Assembly (NCBI GenBank): GCA_950295325.1 | Contig: OX485805.1 | Coordinates: 49,316,758 to 49,376,757, forward strand | Length of the DNA: 60,000 nucleotides | Source: Polytrichum commune | Taxonomy: Eukaryota; Streptophyta; Polytrichopsida; Polytrichales; Polytrichaceae | Direction of reading: 5' to 3' | In this document: one piece after another, positions 11,115 to 22,869 of the stretch | Position numbering within the stretch: the stretch's first letter is position 1 | How the letters are laid out: each line of letters begins with the position of its first letter | Notes under the pieces: model-generated | Told to the model about the DNA's origin: nothing | What the model saw: the letters and a program-made list of their open reading frames with translations, nothing else | Database searches by the model: none | Made by a program: the position numbers and the translations under genes

Positions 11115-12030
11115 GGAAACCACGAACTTGTTACAAGATACAGACTTTTGACAAAGTTACGTCTTGTGATGGGTTGTAGGGGCTAGGCCTTACTACAAGA
11201 CTCTTGAGAATCTATGAGATATCTACAAGTTGTTGTGTGAACGGACATTCAAATGTGCATACTTCATCCTCAATCTTGTTAGATTATCCCCAAATGAAGC
11301 ATGCCCTATCATTCTTCGTGATTTTCAAGGAATGAGCAAACAATCAGGTTCAGATGTACCATTATGTTATTTTTCCTGCTATTTGAAAAAGAGAGTAAAG
11401 TTCTTTCATAACATCATCAATATAATTGCATAACATTACTTAGCCAGATTATCCTTCTCCATTAAGAAGAATCTTCTTTGAATGAACCTAGAAATGTACC
11501 TCACTCTCTTGTGAAGAATCCCTAGAATTCAAGACAAGATCTAATGATGATTATATATCGGTTGAACACTATTGTGCTACAGTGTTCAAAGAGGTTATAC
11601 TATTTTATTGTTGTTTAGTCATATTATGTGATTCTTTCTATTTCATTTCCGATGTTTTAAGCCACTTTCAAATTAGAAAGCCTTATGTACATTCCATTTA
11701 GCGAGACCCAAGGTTCCTTGTGACAAAATTATGTACGATTGCTTGCAAAAGTGGCATGCCACATTGAAGAGTTATCCGGAGAGAAAGGTATTAGAAAGGT
11801 GCTACACGGGAGCGTACTTCTCCAACCCTCTTAAAAGTGCTCATAAATATATTTTTTTAGCCTTGGCATGCAAGGACACCTCCTACAATAATGTGTGTGC
11901 ACCTATTAAAGACAAAAGTGCTCAAACCTAGATGTACACTAGAAGTTGGACTTTCTTTCAACCTTACAAATAATGATGGATCACTTGGCCATTTCATGTG
12001 AATAAAGAATCAACAATTACATGACCATGT
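11115..12030 (+). repeat. Long direct repeat, copy 1 (possible solo LTR or retroelement piece)
   Basis: Matches 24060-25150 in the same orientation with moderate divergence. Shared blocks: 'gatgggttg', 'caagactcttgagat', 'actattgtgctaca...gttatact', 'tagaaagccttatgtac...ccatttagcg', 'caaaattatgtacgat', 'ggcatgcaaggacacctc', 'agatgtacac...gttggactt', 'atttcatgtgaa'. Copy 2 carries a MITE (M7) in its left part. Open frames in it are short and not conserved between copies. A solo LTR is possible but no TG...CA boundary is secure. Confidence 0.6.
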
Positions 12031-13254
12031 ATTTGAGTGGTGTGTGGTTGGGTGTGGATAAGAGTTACACTAAAATGACATGTTTTGAAAAGTTATGTGT
12101 CACCTAGTTATCACATTTTGGAGGGGACTTGGGTGGAAAATTTGACTGCATTGTAAAGCCTAGGGATTCCCATTTAAAGCAAAGTTAACTCTACATCAAG
12201 GTCAAAACTATAGGGGGCAAGTTGCAATTGCCCCCTCCCCCCGCCCCCGCGGTGTGGCGGGCGCATTTTGTGAAATCAAACCCCCATTTACCCTCTCACA
12301 TGTAGCATTACCCAACATTTATGGGTAATTGTTCACAATACTCACTCACCATGGGGAGGGTGAAAATATTGATTTCTATGTAGAGATCCGATATTACTAT
12401 TTAAAGTCAAATCAACCCCTTTATTAGGGTCAAAGATCCTGAATTAGTTTGTTATGCTTAAATTGGGATGAATAAACAACAAACATGTAGGGAATCATTC
12501 ACTGCACCTTCCCCCCCCCCCTCTGGTAGGTGCTTGGAAATGACATTCAAAGATTTTGGATCACGACACCTACTAAAGAGGGATAGTAAAGGTTGCCCTC
12601 TATAGGTTTGTGAGTTTTCTATTTATTCTTTTTGAAATTTAAAGGCGCTTTGTGCCTTTGGTTGCAAAAGCAAAAGTTGCAATTAATGGTGAAGCATCGA
12701 ATAGGAAATGGTGGCTTATTCATCCCAATTAAAACTTACTACCTATTTTTTGGGGACATCTGACCCCAATTAAGGGGTTAATCTGACTTACAATAGTTGT
12801 CTCTACATAGTAATCAAGGTTTTCACCCTCTAGCTTGATGGACTAAAATGTCCTCTTAATATGGGAAACAACAATTTTCTAGGTCTCACATTAACTCCTA
12901 AATGCCCAAGAGACTGACTTGAACTAAAATGAGAGTGTTTTCAATTATTTGGTGAGCTAATTTGGTGTGTTGTGAGATTCAAAATTTGAAATGTATAGTA
13001 AATTGTTTTCTTTTTCTTTTTTTCTTTTTGGAATTTGGGCGAAATCCCTAGCTTGTGAGATTTTCCAAACCTCTAACAATTGGGATTTCTAGTGTATTTT
13101 GCCCCCGTTCCTCCAATTGGTTGGTTTAGGGGGTTTAAGATGCTAATTACCGGGTCAATATCTCCCTCTGATTTTGGAATTATGTACTAAACTTTTGCTA
13201 ACTTTTATATTATTTATGTAACATGACCGCAGTTGGGATTTGGGTTTTGAGGTC
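12031..13254. other. Intergenic, no gene seen
   Basis: AT-rich with short C-runs (12231-12250, 12511-12522). No sustained reading frame and no repeat partner was noticed. Confidence 0.4.
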
Positions 13255-13410
13255 CACAAGTGCCTCTATATTTTGTAGTAGTTTTGCTAAAATAGGTGGA
13301 GGTGTATGAATAGAAAGAGATATAAAGTGAAGAGGAGGAGATAAATCGCTTGTCTATACATGGGTTGGACAAAGGAAACTTTGTAAGGATACAAATATTA
13401 CCCATCTTCG
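13255..13410 (-). repeat. Family H repeat, inverted copy
   Basis: The complement reads 'cccatgtatagacaagcgatttatctcctcctcttcacttta', matching 3025-3070 and 3265-3310. No coding potential beyond a short spurious frame. Confidence 0.55.
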
Positions 13411-14036
13411 AATCTTACTCGAGGGGCCGGATCAACTAGTACATTTTTGTTTGCAGTCAAGCAATTATGAAATATTTAATGAAAACCAATAATGATGTTA
13501 GTAGTTCCAAATTTATGGATGTAGTTTAAAATTCACCTTGTATAACTTCCTTTTTTGTATGTTCACCCCAAAGCAAGCAATTTAAGTTAAATTACATGTC
13601 ATGATACATCTTGATTTGACTTGGAACCCTGGTGCTTTTAAACAGTCGTTTGACCCTAAATTCTTTTATTTGGATTTATAATTTTATATTGTGATACATG
13701 ATAAGATCACATAACACGATATTTAATCAATATTACAAAAAGAATCTTCAAAGTGAACATGTAAGGGACAAATTTCACTCCCCTCCCCCTCCTTCCCCCT
13801 CCCCCCCCCCCCACATGGTATGTATGTTAATATTCAATATCCAAATTTAAATAAATACATAATAAAAAAGAAATTATAAATTCCAAAGAAACATACATAA
13901 ATTATTTGTGTTTTATTTTCTGCTACCTAAATCATTTATCGTCATCAATAGTTGGGTGGAGCATCATGGAGCCTTGAATACATAAACCACAAACCTGTAG
14001 GGGTCATGTTTTTACGTGACCCCCTTTACCTTCATG
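13411..14036. other. Intergenic, no gene seen
   Basis: AT-rich; C-rich run at 13780-13812. Nothing else recognised. Confidence 0.4.
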
Positions 14037-14242
14037 CAATGTCCAGGGAGATTTTTGGGCATAATCGGTCGAGATTCTAGTGTTCCCAAGTCCACCCAGT
14101 TACACGTCGACATCATTTGGGTTTTCTTTACTAATTTGACTCGGTATATGAATCTCTAGATTCCTCTAAAATGATGATACTTTTCTTAAAGTCTTGAACT
14201 TTAACTGATTATTACTTGGGAGTTCAATTTAACTAATGAAAA
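14037..14242 (-). mobile_element. MITE family M, copy M3
   Basis: Begins CAATGTCCAGGGAGATTTTTG and carries the minus-strand family landmarks ('ataatcggtcgagattctag', 'aagtccacccagttacacg', 'ttcctctaaaatgatga'). The right end decays near 14240, so no target duplication can be read. Confidence 0.75.
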
Positions 14243-14660
14243 TTCTACAAGTTGTTCGGACATTATAGAACGTAGATGATTTTGGTTGGTAAATTATTAC
14301 ATTCTCAATAACTAGTTATAGCATTGTGTAACTTTGGATAGTAACACGCACTGATTGGGATAATAACTGTAGTTGTCGGTTCTCCCTGTCCAGGCACCAT
14401 AAAGTTGCCATTGTAATTGGACAATGGACAAGTATCTTTATCTCTAGAGATAATAGACTATGTCACTTTTGTTCCTAAATAAAGGTGAAAATGAGGCACA
14501 ATTTGTATTGGATTGTTCCCCCTTAGCTAAAAGATAAGTTTCTATCATTACTTGAGAAATGTAGTTTTAGGTAGCCTCAAGTCTTTCTTTCAATTGGACC
14601 ATTAAATTGACACTAACCTCTATCTCGTAGAGACTACCACCCTCTGCCACTATATGGAAT

Positions 14661-15022
14661 TACACTCTAAACTCCGTAATCACGCTTATGGAAACCAAAG
14701 TACATGTGATATTAAGGAATTTTGTAATGTTAACATGGATGCGTGATAAAAAAGAATGAGAGTAGCGTGTGACATTATGGAATAATACGAAGTCATCATT
14801 ATATTAATGACAATAATACAATGATGACTTCGTGATGCGTGCGAGTGTGTGGGTTAAATTCTTTGGTGGTTTATTCTATTGTCAAAACCCATGATAGATG
14901 GGAGGGAAACGTGACAACAAGGAGTGAGATTTAAACCGAGAACATCCGTTTTCTAGGTTTCAGGTTATATTAAGAGAAGCAATGACATTAAAGGAGGTTG
15001 ATATTACAAAGTTTAGAGTGTA
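14661..15022 (-). mobile_element. TIR element (family B), copy 2
   Basis: Ends are TACACTCTAAACTCCGTAAT and the complement of TACACTCTAAACTTTGTAAT. Inverted relative of 7495-7960. The interior has a secondary inverted pair 'gaagtcatcatt' / 'aatgatgacttc' (14789-14832). Non-coding. Confidence 0.8.
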
Positions 15023-15499
15023 GCTAGTTGAAACCATCCTGATGTACTTTCAAGTGGAGGCCACACATGCCAAAACCGGAGGTTTTCACAAAAAACCGTC
15101 TCAGACCGGAGAGGTGAAACCGGATGTGTTGAAACTTGGGGCCACACAACATGTGCAAATGAGCCGCCATTTTCGTTACTTTAATGACACCTGACCTCAA
15201 AGATGACTACTCTACAAAAAGATCAAAATATCAAATTTAAACATCCAAGACCCGGTGCGGCGTTCTTATTGGCTCCCAAAACAATTGGCCATGTTTTCCC
15301 CACATCAATTCTCAAGAGCTGGTAGTCTACGGTGGAAAGACAAACCCCCTTTCCCAACTGCCAGTTTAATGAAGAATCAACTGTTTATTTAGCATCCAGA
15401 AAGTGGCGACAGTGAGGGAAACCGACGGTTTCACAACAGGTGTAACCCCCCTTTCAATACCATTAACCTTTTTGGCTTCCCGGACTTTAAAATGAATCT

Positions 15500-17347
15500 C
15501 ATTTCCTTGCCGTGTCGTCAAGGCAAGTTAATAGTAGTGGTAGGGGCCCAGCTCAAAGAGGTGCAAGGTGTCCAGCCCTAGCCCGGAGCTCTGGCGACGG
15601 CCGTCGCAGGGGACCCACCCACCCGTCCGTCCGTCCGCCTACAGCTGGGCATTGCAGGCCTGCAGGGTCCCACGTCCCCTGCGACGTTCCGACAACGCGT
15701 TCACGACGCAGGCCCCGTCGCCCCGAGCACCTCCCCTTCTGTGCTCAAATGGTGGCCGCGAGGTGTTTCAAGCCATCCTTTCGCTCTTCCCTCCCGCGCG
15801 CTTCGCATCGCCCTGCCTGCGCTCCGCGGCCCTCGAATCTCCTGGGACTTGTCCTGGGAGTGAGGGGCTGCTCTTCCTTCAGCTCGGAATCCAGCTCCCC
15901 TGCATCACTACCTTACTCAGGCGACACCTTGTGAGCAAGCACTTGCTGGGATTTGTGGAGCTTTGAGCTTCGGTGAGTAGTAAGTGCGTTTTTCAGTTGC
16001 GGTAATGTGAAGCTTTCTCTCATCTCTTTCGATTCTGGGAAGGGTGACAGTGAGGTCTTGTTTAGTCTGATGCTCCTCTTCTCTTGAAGTTTTGAAGAGA
16101 TTGGTGGCCACAAGGTGTTCCAGGCCATGCTTTCGGTCTTCCTGCAAGCTTGACATCGCCCTGCATGCCCTCCACCGCCCTCTAATCTCTTGGACTTGTC
16201 TTGTGAGTGAGAAGCTGCCCTTCACTCAGCTCGGAGTCCAGCTCCTTACATCAGAGACCTTACAGGGGCGACATCTTGTTAGCAAGCACTTGTTGGGATT
16301 TCTCGAGCTTTGGACTTCTGTAAGTAATAGGTGAGTTTTTGCGTTGTGAAGCTTTTTCTCACCTCTTTCGATTTGGGGTAGGTTGACAGTGAGGTCTTGT
16401 TCAATCTTAACCTCCTCTTCTCAGGAGGCTTTGGAGAGATCGGTCGTCATCGCCTTTCAGGTGTGACACATTACAAGCAGTTGCTGGATTTCGTGAGTCA
16501 AGCTTCTGTGAGTACGTACGTTCTTTGAGTGTATTGTCAAGCTTTCTATCACCTCTTTCGATTTGGGTTAAGTTGACATTGAAGTCTTGTTGAAGCTTCT
16601 CCTCCACTTCTCTTCAGGTTTCGAAGATATCGGCCGTCACCACCTTTCCGGTACCTTTCAGGTGTGACATATTACAACCAGCTGCTGGATTTCTTGAGTT
16701 TTGAGCTTCTGAGAGACTTATGTAAGTTCTAAGTGTACTGTAAAGCTATAACCTCTTTTGATTTGGGGTAGGTTGATATTGAAGTCTTGTTGATCTTTTC
16801 CTCCACTTGTCTTGAACTTCTAAAGAGATTGGCCGTCACCAGCTTTCCAAGGAGACGCATCGCAAGCACTTGCTGATTTTTTCGAGGTTTGAGGTTCTGT
16901 GAAGAGGAGGTAATTTAGTGCATTGTCAAGCTTTCTATCATGGCTTCTTTCGATCTGGGGTAGCTTGACAGTGAGGTCTTGTTTAACCATTTCCTTCCGT
17001 GAGACTGAAACAAAGTGAAACAGCAAAACAATATGACACAGTGAACAAGTGAAGATTTTAAAAAGTAGGTTGACAGTGAAACAGTGGATTCTTGTTTAAG
17101 AAAGACTTCAATGTCAATCTTGACCTACCCACAACACTATCCTACCATAAACGATGTATTAGGAGACATTGTGAGTAAATAAGTAGGTCGGTCATCATGT
17201 AGGCAGTTAGGAAGGTAGGACGATCGAAGTGGTAGGTATGTAGTACGAAAGGTAGGTCTTTGGGAGGAGGTCTTCTCTTTCCTGTGATCGATGCAGAGCT
17301 CTACTTCATTTGTAACTTGTGAGTTTTCTGTTTACAGGTGAGCCAGG
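15500..17347 (+). promoter_or_regulatory. Locus A: GC-rich start region and tandemly repeated leader
   Basis: GC content rises sharply from about 15540. From 15745 onward the sequence is homologous, in inverted orientation, to 39620-38970 upstream of locus B: 'atggtggcc', 'catcgcc', 'catcactacctt', 'gcaagcacttgctgggattt'. After 15950 come about five degenerate units, recognisable by 'gaagtcttgtt/gaggtcttgtt' at 16052, 16391, 16581, 16781 and 16972. The first spacing is ~340, the rest 190-200 bp. Most units contain a GTGAGT- or GTAAGT-like 5' splice site near 'gcttctgtgagta'. A likely intron 3' end ('ctgtttacag') lies at 17329-17338 just before the ATG. I read this as a 5' untranslated leader with introns. 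Open frames here (e.g. 15512-15966) differ in frame from their homologues at locus B, so I do not call them coding. Confidence 0.5.
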
Positions 17348-18089
17348 ATGCAGAAAGAATCGGGGTCGAATAAAGCAGCAGGGAAGCGGGTGCGCTTAGG
17401 ATCTCCACCGCCTGCAGATCAGGTAGTCAAGTCTCTCACAAACAACTCAGTTTTCGTGCTAAGTTAGAAGAAACTTCGTGAGTTACTTACCGATAATTGT
17501 TCATTTTCTTAGATTCTCTGTTGCTTGCTGCTTTCAAGTTTCTCAGTACTTTCAACAATAGGAGGTTGTAGCTGACACACGAGCCTTGAATTATGTTTAT
17601 TGTTTGCAGGCAACGATGGCGGAGGCGAATGCCAACTACCGGCCTTTCCGGCCACTGGTTATAGGAAGGGAATTGGTTCGACCTTCAACTCCAGCTCTTC
17701 CCGAGTTGCCCTCCCATGGATATATGCATCCCGCGTACTTTACCGTGGCAGATTTGCGTGCTGTACCAAGTCATATCCCAGTTCCATGGCCATTTCCCAT
17801 TCCATTGCGAGCTCGCGAAGAAAACTCAGCTCCAAGGCGTCGTCGTGTCCTTCTGCCCCGCTGGGTGATGCGACCATGTGTGAGCACTGATCGGTTGAAT
17901 CAGCCACCCACTCCGAGTGTTGCTGATGGGGCCTCGGAGTTGGTGCTTGTGGACTTTGTGTCTCGTGAGATTGTGCGAGCCCATGAATCCTGTGATGATG
18001 CTCGCAACCCCGATGGCCCAACAACATGCACCAGTTGCCCCCTCTTCTATCTCACGGTCGCAAACGCAAATGTCCGCCCTCCCATGTGA
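17348..18089 (+). CDS. Locus A: predicted two-exon protein, unknown function
   Basis: Exon 1 (17348-17422) starts ATG and encodes 25 residues beginning MQKESGSNKAAGKRVRLG and ending PPPADQ. A GT donor follows at 17423. The acceptor 'tgtttgcag' ends at 17609 and exon 2 (17610-18089) continues in frame, beginning ATMAEANANYRPF, to a stop at 18087-18089. This gives about 185 residues. The protein is rich in Pro and Arg (PVPWPFPIPLRAREE, an RRRR run) and ends with a two-cysteine motif TTCTSCPLFY. No signal peptide or membrane span. I recognise no family. A GTGAGC at 17880 could be an alternative donor, which would remove the Cys motif. Exon layout parallels locus B (basic exon 1 ending Ala/Asp-Gln at a CAG|GT junction), but the exon 2 proteins are not visibly alike. 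The Cys-motif segment is repeated, broken, at 18493-18672. Confidence 0.45.
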
Positions 18090-18212
18090 GGCGCCAGAGC
18101 AACTGTTCAAGCATGATCAGAATCTTCTACATGAAGTGTCGTTGGTGGTTGTTGTAGTATCTCTCGTTTCAGTGACTCTACTATTTCTAAAGTTGTAACG
18201 CCTTCGTAGTGC

Positions 18213-18480
18213 GTGGTACTCAATGATGGGTTTGATGGACGTAGGTTATTTGGACTATGCTTTCACCTTCTTGACGCGCACGTAGAATTCCTTTTGTTGG
18301 GGAATTTGTTGCTCATAAACTACCGACTCCAGGCTACTGTCGAGTCTTATAGTTCAATAACCACAAACTATGGGATGCATCGAGTCTTGATATGCAGTAA
18401 AATGCAGTTTGTGGACCATCATCTTTGTCTAGAAATCAATGTCGATCTTTGGCATCTTCTTCGTTCGCGGTCCAAATAAG
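18213..18480 (+). repeat. Locus A 3' flank, repeated at 26.1 kb
   Basis: Matches 26115-26470 in the same orientation ('ctatgctttca', 'gtagaattcctt', 'gactccaggctactgtcgag', 'tagttcaataac', 'cagtaaaatgcagtttg', 'atgtcgatcttt'). Probably the 3' untranslated or flanking part of the gene family. Short open frames are not conserved. Confidence 0.55.
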
Positions 18481-18492
18481 TTTTCTGTTGTG

Positions 18493-18672
18493 CTGTCAAA
18501 TTGTATGTGCTCACAAGGCATATGAGAACACCCGCAACCCCAAAGGGCCACCCCAGTGCACAAAATGTCCATTTTTTTTGGTCTCATGAATGCTAATGTG
18601 TGCCTCCCCATGTGAGGCTCTGGTTGTAAGAACTGCATGATCAGTATGTTCCACATGAGGTTTTGGAAATTG
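18493..18672 (+). pseudogene. Partial tandem duplicate of the locus A Cys-motif segment
   Basis: Homologous to 17971-18142: 'cgcaaccccaaagggccaccccagtgcac' beside 'cgcaaccccgatggcccaacaacatgcac', then 'ccatgtgaggc' and 'catgatcag' in both. The translated fragment reads NPKGPPQCTKCPFFLVS and then stops (TGA at 18587), where locus A reads NPDGPTTCTSCPLFYLT. The second copy is broken in frame, yet NPxGPxxCTxCPxF persists in both, which suggests the motif mattered in an ancestor. Confidence 0.6.
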
Positions 18673-18679
18673 ACAATTG

Positions 18680-19794
18680 CTTTGATGCTAGGCAGCTTCA
18701 TGGCTTGTTGTATTTCTTGAAGAAAAGTTTATACTACATTCAGAGCTTCATGAGTCCCTGTGTATACAAAACATAAGGAATATGCCCCCTTGGCATCCAC
18801 ACACGCCTCTTGAGCCTGCACATCCAAAAATCAAATGGATCATGACAAAAGAAGAATCTGCCAAAGATTGATTAAGAAATCAAAGGTTTTGAAGATTGAT
18901 TACTTCAAAGATATAAACTTACATATAAATCTACAGAGATTGATAAATAGATCATTTAGTACAATAAAATGATAACTTATGAATCCGAGGGTTTCCATAA
19001 TGCTTACATTGCCTATGAATACTAGAAACCATGCCCGATCCCAACTACAAAACTGTACAAATAATTAAACAAGTAAACAACAACAACAACAACAACAACA
19101 TAGTTTGCATAAGTAATCATCCAAATTAATAGAATAACAAACATAGACATGACAATCAAATGACATAGAACGACTCTATCAAGAAATGCATAACTTTGTA
19201 GATTCCAAAAGTGTTGAGAAACACTAGCCATTTTAAACGAGTTTGATTAGGCCACATCACATAAATTTGTCAACATACAAAGTAACAATTCATTTAGAGT
19301 CTTTAAAGTAGCGTCTCATGAGTTTGGTACCCAATGAACCAATATGGAATGTCGTTCATTTCAAACCTCCACATTGACTCCAAGCATGCACACACAACTT
19401 ACCGAACATGGAAAGTTATGCATGAGAAACAACCAACTCCCTACTAAAACTCCGGTTGAGTTAAAGGATAACTCTAATGATATAACTCCAAGCCTGCAAA
19501 GGGCTTATGTGACTAAGGAGTGGGGAGTAGAAGAGTTGGGGGGGGGGGTGTTTCCCAACACATACCATTGGGGTAATAATCTAAATTTTTCCCTATACTA
19601 GGCTTATTGTTGATTCATACTAGATTAGCGTTAATAGACCAATTTTTGAAAACACCATTAATTGGTCAATTTTTGAAAATTCATCGAGGAAAGAAAATTT
19701 CAAGGAAATCCAACTCTTCTTTTGAAAGCAAAGAGTTTCATATTCTATGTTATTAAAATGTTGAAAGTTGGCCCCAATCTTGTTTTAGTGTCAA
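18680..19794. other. Intergenic; (CAA)n microsatellite
   Basis: AT-rich. A (CAA)n run of about eight units lies at 19078-19101 and a G-run at 19540-19549. No gene seen. Confidence 0.5.
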
Positions 19795-20075
19795 GGACAT
19801 AGGAGTTGCCACCCCAAGGAAAGACACCCAATACCCGATCAATGAACTTTGACCTCTCTAGAATAAGTATATCAACTCCAAATTTATATAAATCCTCACA
19901 CATATGTATTCAAATTTTAACAATTATCTTTTATTTTTAGCAAGACCGTATTCCATCATGTCATTCAAAATGAGAAAAAACCTTATATTACACTAGGTGC
20001 CCCCCACATGAAACTACCTTGTGACCATTTGTCTCCTCAAATTCGATCAAATTGTGATAGTTATTTGTCACAAGT
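19795..20075 (+). repeat. Dispersed direct repeat L, copy 2
   Basis: Same-orientation match to 6195-6590. It is split by the SINE-like insertion at 20085-20335 and resumes at about 20337-20460. Confidence 0.65.
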
Positions 20076-20084
20076 TAGCCACAT

Positions 20085-20336
20085 AAATAAATAAATAAAT
20101 AAATAAACCACCAATGTCGGGCAATCCGACGTGAATTTGAGCTTGTTGGCCCTACCTGCTCAAGTGGGTGTGCTCTTTGGCTTCCTATCTACTTAGCTAG
20201 GTTTTTCCATCAAGTAGAGAGAACATTTCACAGCGGGAATCGAACCGCCAACCACTTCATTCGGAAATGGGACCTCTCCTCTATCACCTGGTAGTTTAGG
20301 GTCATCTTGGACAGTTGGACTGAAGTTCGCCACACC
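20085..20336 (-). mobile_element. tRNA-related SINE-like element
   Basis: On the minus strand GGTTCGATTCCC (20246 down to 20235) is an exact RNA polymerase III B-box. The element ends at the other side in a (TTTA)n tail (plus-strand AAATAAATAAAT at 20083-20107). It splits repeat L. The flanks carry a near duplication: 'ttgtcacaagttagc' on the left (20067-20081) and 'ttgtcacttagc' on the right (about 20337-20348). B-box, simple-repeat tail and flanking duplication together indicate a SINE. A proper A-box is less clear ('tggcgaacttc' near the 5' end is one mismatch off), and no intact tRNA cloverleaf exists. Confidence 0.6.
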
Positions 20337-20602
20337 TTGTCACTTAGCAATCAAATGTTTTAATAATGGTAAGAAAATGGATGAAAACTCTCGAAATCAA
20401 TGACGGTGGATGGATTTTCCTTCCTCAATAAAATGCAGCCTTAGGATTTTTTTATATTAAATACGCCATCTGATAACATGATATGTAAATCCACATAAAG
20501 GCTATAACAATTTTCCTCATATTTTTGGAGATCGCATGAATATTTTAATCATTATTGAAGTGAAGATAATTGTTTCTCTTTCATATCATATAGGTCCCCT
20601 CA

Positions 20603-20694
20603 ACCATGTTGATTATTGAGCTTATGATGGCTAATAAAATCCGGGCACACCATGTTGATTATTGAGCTTATGATGGCTAATAAAATCCGGGCAC
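20603..20694 (+). repeat. 46-bp perfect tandem duplication
   Basis: Two identical head-to-tail copies starting 'accatgttgattattgagc' at 20603 and 20649, lying in a diverged copy of repeat family E (20500-20830). Identity implies a recent slippage event or an assembly artefact. Confidence 0.9.
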
Positions 20695-21078
20695 ATGATC
20701 CAATACCTCTTAAGGTCGCATGCCTTTTTATTGTCCGTTTTAAAATCCACAGCTAACCACACACAACTCAAATGTAGATGTTTGTTTAAGATGAATAACC
20801 GAGGTGATGAGAATTAATGTGCACAACATTAATGTTCAACCCACACTAAATTTCTAGAAGAAAATTAGCATGAGTCATATTGATTATTTTTTTCTCAAAA
20901 ATTAATGTGCATGATTATTTTCTTTATGTCATTTTTGTCCTTTAACTAATGTTCTATGTGTTGGTCAGAAGTCTTCTTGAAGACCTACGGGAAGACTTGG
21001 GGTCTTGGACCCACGTTGATTCCACCTTAGCTATAAAATTTTGTGTCAACGATGCTATTAATGTATTCCACTCTATTC

Positions 21079-21302
21079 CATGTCCGGGGAGATTTTTGGA
21101 CATAATCGGTAGAGATCCTAGTGTTTTCAAGTCCAACCAATTCCATGTTGACATCTTTTGGGTTTTCTTCATTAATTTGAGGTATGTTCTATAGATTCCT
21201 CTAAAATGATTGGTAATTTTCCTAAGTTCTTGAACTTCAACCATTATTTTTCAAACCCAACCAGTTCATCTATAGTTAGTAGTTGGTTCTCCATGTTCAT
21301 TG
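21079..21302 (-). mobile_element. MITE family M, copy M4
   Basis: Full-length copy from CATGTCCGGGGAGATTTTTG to 'ggttctccatgttcattg', with family landmarks throughout. Target duplication too diverged to score confidently. The open frames on both strands are spurious. Confidence 0.8.
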
Positions 21303-21819
21303 GCTCTAACTTTCCACCCGCACTAAGGTAATTGACCCATTCCCAACCAATTAACAATTTACTGCCAATCCTCTCCTAAATCCACTACTTATTCCAGTTT
21401 ACGTATAGTCGAAGAACAAAACCCCCCATGTAGAGAAATAGAAACAAGCAACACCAATTCATATGTTTTTCATGTTGTTTTTTGAATAAACCAAATTACT
21501 CAACCACATTTTCTAAGTGGACATTCTTTTGCATCACCATTTCATTAGAATACCAAGAACGCTTGATTTCCGTAATCAATAATCACGGCACCTAAATATG
21601 CTTACAGTCTAAACCCAGTTGTCAAACCTACCCACCGACATTTGACCAAGTTGGATTTCAATCATGACATGTCAACAACGATCATAGATTGAGATTGTAG
21701 TACACGAAAACAAGCTGACCTAACCTATTAAAAATAAGGCGGTGGTCAAGAATGGGTCGGCTACCTTTACCCTAAGGACTAATATTTATTAGTGTAGTAG
21801 CCAATCCTCCCCGTTCATT
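21303..21819. other. Intergenic, no feature seen
   Basis: No gene or repeat partner recognised. Confidence 0.4.
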
Positions 21820-22255
21820 TGAACGTCACATGCAATCCATGCAGGTGACGATGTAACTCGTAAGCACACAATCACATAAAATTTGAAAATCTGACAATAC
21901 GATGATCTAACGTCAACAATGCCACGACAAATAAGAAACCCCATGCAAATAATTAAAGCCCTATGGAGTAAGTTAGTTGAGTCAAGTGTACGTTATATTG
22001 CATGGCCCGATTGATGATCGTGAGACAAAATCATTGGAAATGGTCATGCTGTGGTCAGCAAATTTAACATTGGATGTGGGCTTCAGTGTACGTCAGATAG
22101 ATTCATTCCAAATGATTTGAACCGACCGTCCAGAGAATGTTGGGGTTCGTTATTTATAAGTAGGCATATAAATATACGTATGTTCCAAGCTGATGATTGA
22201 AGGGTGGCAGTTATATAACTGCCAATCCAAAAGGCTACCATACCAACCTACAGTA
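21820..22255 (+). promoter_or_regulatory. Duplicated promoter-like module, copy 2
   Basis: Homologous to 9955-10335, with a ~40 bp extra segment (22145-22195). The palindrome GGCAGTTATATAACTGCC is intact at 22205-22222, followed as in copy 1 by 'taccaaccta'. MITE copy M5 begins within about 40 bp downstream, so any original transcribed region is missing. Confidence 0.45.
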
Positions 22256-22273
22256 GGTTTTGGGGGGGGAGGT

Positions 22274-22815
22274 TTTTGGGCATAGTTGGCAAGGGTGGGA
22301 AAAACCCAACTTTTTTCAGCCGATACGTTGGGTTTTTGGTTTTAATGATAAAAACCCGATTTCTGCGAATAAAACCATCGTTTTATTTTAGCACTTGGCA
22401 CACGGCACTGCCATTGGTGGACATTGGACCTTCCATCCTATTATCTCAACTTAATTGTAGTAAAACTGAATAAAACCGGATTTTGCTAGATCTTAGATGA
22501 TTGGGGTTTTTTTTTAAACTATGAAAAACCCAACTGTAAAAAATTTTGGGCATAATTGGCAAGGGTGGGAAAAACCCAACTTTTTTCAGCCGATACATTG
22601 GGTTTTTGGTTTTAATGTCCAAAACCCGATTTCTACGAATAAAACCATCATTTTATTTTAGCACTTGGCACTCGGCACCCCATTGGCAGACATTGGACCT
22701 TCTATCCTAGTATCTCAACTTAATTGTAATAAAATCGAATAAAACTGGATTTTGCTAGGCTTCAGATGATTGGGGTCTTTTTTTTTTAACTATGAAAAAC
22801 CCAACTGTAAAAAAT
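22274..22815 (+). repeat. Tandem duplication, ~270-bp unit, inside MITE M5
   Basis: Unit 1 (22274-22543) and unit 2 (22544-~22815) both begin 'ttttgggcata', run through 'aagggtgggaaaaacccaac' and 'tagcacttggcac', and end 'aaaaacccaactgtaaaaaa'. They differ by about one base in twenty to thirty. Because the unit begins with a piece of the MITE, one unit probably inserted in the MITE and was then duplicated with it. Confidence 0.85.
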
Positions 22816-22869
22816 CGTGTGGTGCCAGCCTTGATAATTGGTCGACATCCGAGTGTTTCCGAGTCCTAC

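Noticed and set aside
15512-15966. Two overlapping Arg/Pro-rich frames of 132-140 codons
   Set aside because: High GC makes long frames likely; the homologous sequence at locus B (39384-39647) is open in a non-equivalent way, arguing against conserved coding.
20221-20340. tRNA gene
   Set aside because: Only the B-box is convincing; there is no cloverleaf, and the element has a simple-repeat tail and a near flanking duplication, so SINE is the better reading.
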